A stretch of 64,000 bases of DNA, taken from NCBI GenBank assembly GCA_036417435.1, contig JAZAQT010000221.1, forward strand, positions 930,001 through 994,000, written 5' to 3'. Position 1 is the stretch's first letter; each line of letters opens with the position of its first letter. Below are positions 61,746-64,000 of the stretch, piece by piece. This stretch comes from Inia geoffrensis (taxonomy: Eukaryota > Chordata > Mammalia > Artiodactyla > Iniidae). The notes under the pieces were generated by a model that searched no databases, was not told where the DNA came from, and saw only the letters and a list, made by a program, of their open reading frames with translations. Made by a program: the position numbers and the translations under genes.

Positions 61746-63481
61746 GGCCAAAAAGGGCGTATGCGTTTTTTCCTGAATATATTCAGGAAAAAAACGCATA
61801 CACACTTTTTGGCCAAGTTCATCACTGTGGAACTGCTGCCTCTTTTCCTACGCTTTCAGAGCAATTCTTGTCTACCACCTGATATCTGTTTTCTGCAATT
61901 CTGCGTCACATTCAATTCCTCTTCACAGCCTTCCTTCAATAAATTTTTGGATAATAGGGGTCATTTGGAACTCTACAGGATTGTAAGTTACAGTGCCAAA
62001 AATCTCCTTTTCTCAACTCGCTTTCTTGTTAGCTGACCGCAAACCCAAAGAATTGCTTCAGGCCCTAATCTCGTTCTGGCATGGCACGAGGAGCCTTTGG
62101 TAAATTCTTCTTCCTGTAGGGAAATCAGAGTTCAATGTGCCCGTCCAAATACATCGAGTTAGCCGCTCATTTGTTCTCCTTATTCCTGTTCATCTTCCAA
62201 AGAAATTGCAAACTGTGCCAAACAAGAGGTCAAAGACACTGACTCTCCAAGTGGGGCGAATGTTAATATCGCATCTGGAACGGCGAACTCGAGTACCAGG
62301 TGGCCAAAATGACGATAAGTTTTAGAAATTTTGCCTGATCACTTCGTGGACCATATTCTGGGTTTTCCATGCATATTTTAGCTGAAGGATAAATCCCTTA
62401 AACGTGGAGATTTGGGAACCGTGGAATGGGAACCATGCACCATTACCTCAAAGGGTCTGCATTCCCTCACCAATAGTATCAGCCCCAAGTGTCCAGCCTT
62501 ATCTCTCCCACAGCTGTGGATGTAGAGGTGGTAATCCAAGATTCCTCACAAGCCCTCAAGGACTTATTTGAGAATTTGTCTCTATTTCACAGTCCTTGTG
62601 TTTTCTTTTTCAAATTTATTTTTATAAAGGGATTTAGCTTATTTACACTGCTGGGTGTATGCTGCTGTACACAAAAGATTTTCTTATGGAAACCAATAAA
62701 TGTATGGGTTTTAATTTTCTTCATAGTCAGGTATAGTCCTAGGTTTTGAATACGGGGTGTTGAGTCCATTTGGTTGAGCAATGAGTAGGTCTTGTCTAAT
62801 ATATATTTGGCTTATGGAATGGTATCTGTCCTAATGTCAACCTCTGGTTTTATGCAGCCTCCCCACTCTCCTTTCCCCTTAAGAAAGCCTAAGTTTCTTT
62901 TGTAAATGAGAGACTCTGTTGTGTTTTGAAATGCAGTTCACGCGTAGCCGTGTTTACATTCCCTGTATTAGTGATATCTTATGATGTTTCTTTTTCTGTG
63001 TGACTTATTTCACTTAGAATCATCGTAAATAAATCCACTCATTATGCTGCTACTGGTCTGTTGCCATTGATTTCATTGTTGAGTGATATTCCATTGTAAG
63101 GATGTACCACAACTTCTATATCCATTTTTCTCTTTCTGGGATATTGAAGTTGTACCATAGTCAAGGTTTCCGTACACAGAGGAGCCCCAAACTTTGGTGT
63201 TGCTGTGTCTTTTTCATTTAAATTTTCCGAATCTATAGCACCATAAGTGGAAGTGCCCTAGGCTCTCTAGCTTGTTTTCTTCTTTGTTCTAGGAAACACC
63301 ATCCACTTCTCCAGAGTAGCTGTTGGAAATTTACATCCCGCCCATCAGCATAACAAGGCTGCCGGTTCTCCATGGCCTGTCCTGCCTCTCTGGATTTTAC
63401 ACTTTTTTCGGACGGCCCTTTTGATCGGTGGGAAGTGAGACTTCATTGTAGTGTGGACTTCCACTGCAGTCTTGCTTGGTT
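61746..63481. repeat. Satellite monomer 17 (gatggg subtype)
   Basis: 1,736 bp. Palindrome 61,746-61,814. Closely related to monomers 14 and 16. Confidence 0.93.
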
Positions 63482-64000
63482 GGCCAAAAAGGGCGTATGC
63501 CTTTTTTCCTGAATATAATCAGGAAAAAACGCATACGTCCTTTTTGGCCAAGTGCATCACTGTGGAACTGCTGCCTCTTTTCCTACGCTTTCAGAGCAAT
63601 TCTTGTCTCCCCCTGATATCTGTTTTCTGCAATTCTGGGTCGCATTCAAGTCCTCTTCACAGCCTTCCTTCAATAAATTTTTGGATGATAGGGGTAATTT
63701 GGAACTCTGCAGGATTTTGAGTTACAGTGCCAAAAATCTCCTTTTAACAACTCGCTTTCTTGTGAGCTGACTGCAAACCGCAAGAATTGCTTCAGGCCCT
63801 AATCTCGTTCCGGCATGGCACGCTGAGCTTTTGGTGAGTTCTTCTTCCTGTAGGGAAATCAGAGTTCAATGTGCCCGTCCAAACACTTCGAGTTAACCGC
63901 TCATTGGTTCTCCTTATTCCTGATCATCTTCTACAGAAACTGCAAACTGTGCGAAACAAGAGGTCAAAGGCACTGACTCTCCAAGTGGGGAGAATGTTAA
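63482..64000. repeat. Satellite monomer 18, cut by the window end
   Basis: First 519 bases of a monomer. The flank returns to the cttggttggcc type, and the palindrome (63,482-63,549) has a central gaatataatc. The cttcgagttaaccgctc site is at 63,886-63,902. The array clearly continues past the window. Confidence 0.92.

Noticed and set aside
33743..64000. Recurrent open frames of 60-120 codons in every monomer on both strands
   Set aside because: They recur because the monomer recurs. They overlap on opposite strands and across the palindrome, their ends vary with single changes, and no codon constraint is visible.
33991..64000. Regularly spaced short palindromic repeats, as in a CRISPR array
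   Set aside because: The spacing is 1.7 kb, the intervening sequence is itself repeated, and the genome is mammalian.

Overview
The window is mammalian repetitive DNA with no supportable protein-coding gene. It reads as cetacean heterochromatin. From about 33.6 kb to the end it is a tandem array of monomers of about 1,735 bp. These match the common cetacean satellite in length and in their antisense LINE-1 content. A tRNA-derived SINE of the cetacean CHR type also sits in the window. As I recall the literature, this satellite is about 1.75 kb in baleen whales and most toothed whales but about 1.58 kb in dolphins and close relatives. The 1,735-bp unit therefore suggests a baleen whale or a non-delphinoid toothed whale.

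Left part (1 to about 33.6 kb): three complete copies and one partial copy of a composite unit of about 10.40 kb, starting at 1, 10404, 20809 and 31213. Each unit has, in order: (a) the 3' end of an antisense L1; (b) about 5.3 kb of old, diverged satellite monomers, the first carrying a deletion of about 0.71 kb; (c) a second small antisense L1 3' fragment; (d) about 1.4 kb I cannot identify; (e) a decayed class I (gamma-like) endogenous retrovirus pol fragment on the minus strand; (f) a GC-rich stretch with an LTR-like promoter; (g) a poly-T tract. Unit copies differ by only about 0.1-0.2% over most of their length, but by about 2% in the last 1 kb. The fourth copy carries a SINE the others lack, has more private substitutions, and breaks off at about 33.62 kb inside the satellite.

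Right part (about 33.6 to 64 kb): 18 monomers (the last cut by the window end), phased here on a near-perfect 68-bp palindrome present in every one. Monomers 2-7 and 8-13 form two tandem copies of a six-monomer higher-order repeat with a period of 10,405 bp, about 0.2% different from each other. At about 55.15-55.51 kb the register slips by one monomer, and the array then continues with repeated monomers of one subtype.

Nothing here works as a gene set. The biology is satellite evolution: a satellite built from an L1 3' end plus a palindrome that resembles a mariner-type MITE, amplified at three scales (1.735-kb monomer, 10.4-kb hexamer, 10.4-kb composite). The features most worth following up are the composite unit, its almost exact length match to the hexamer, the homologous junction between the two arrays, and the SINE that dates the array edge. 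Family names for L1, SINE, ERV and mariner come from recognition by eye, not from a database search.
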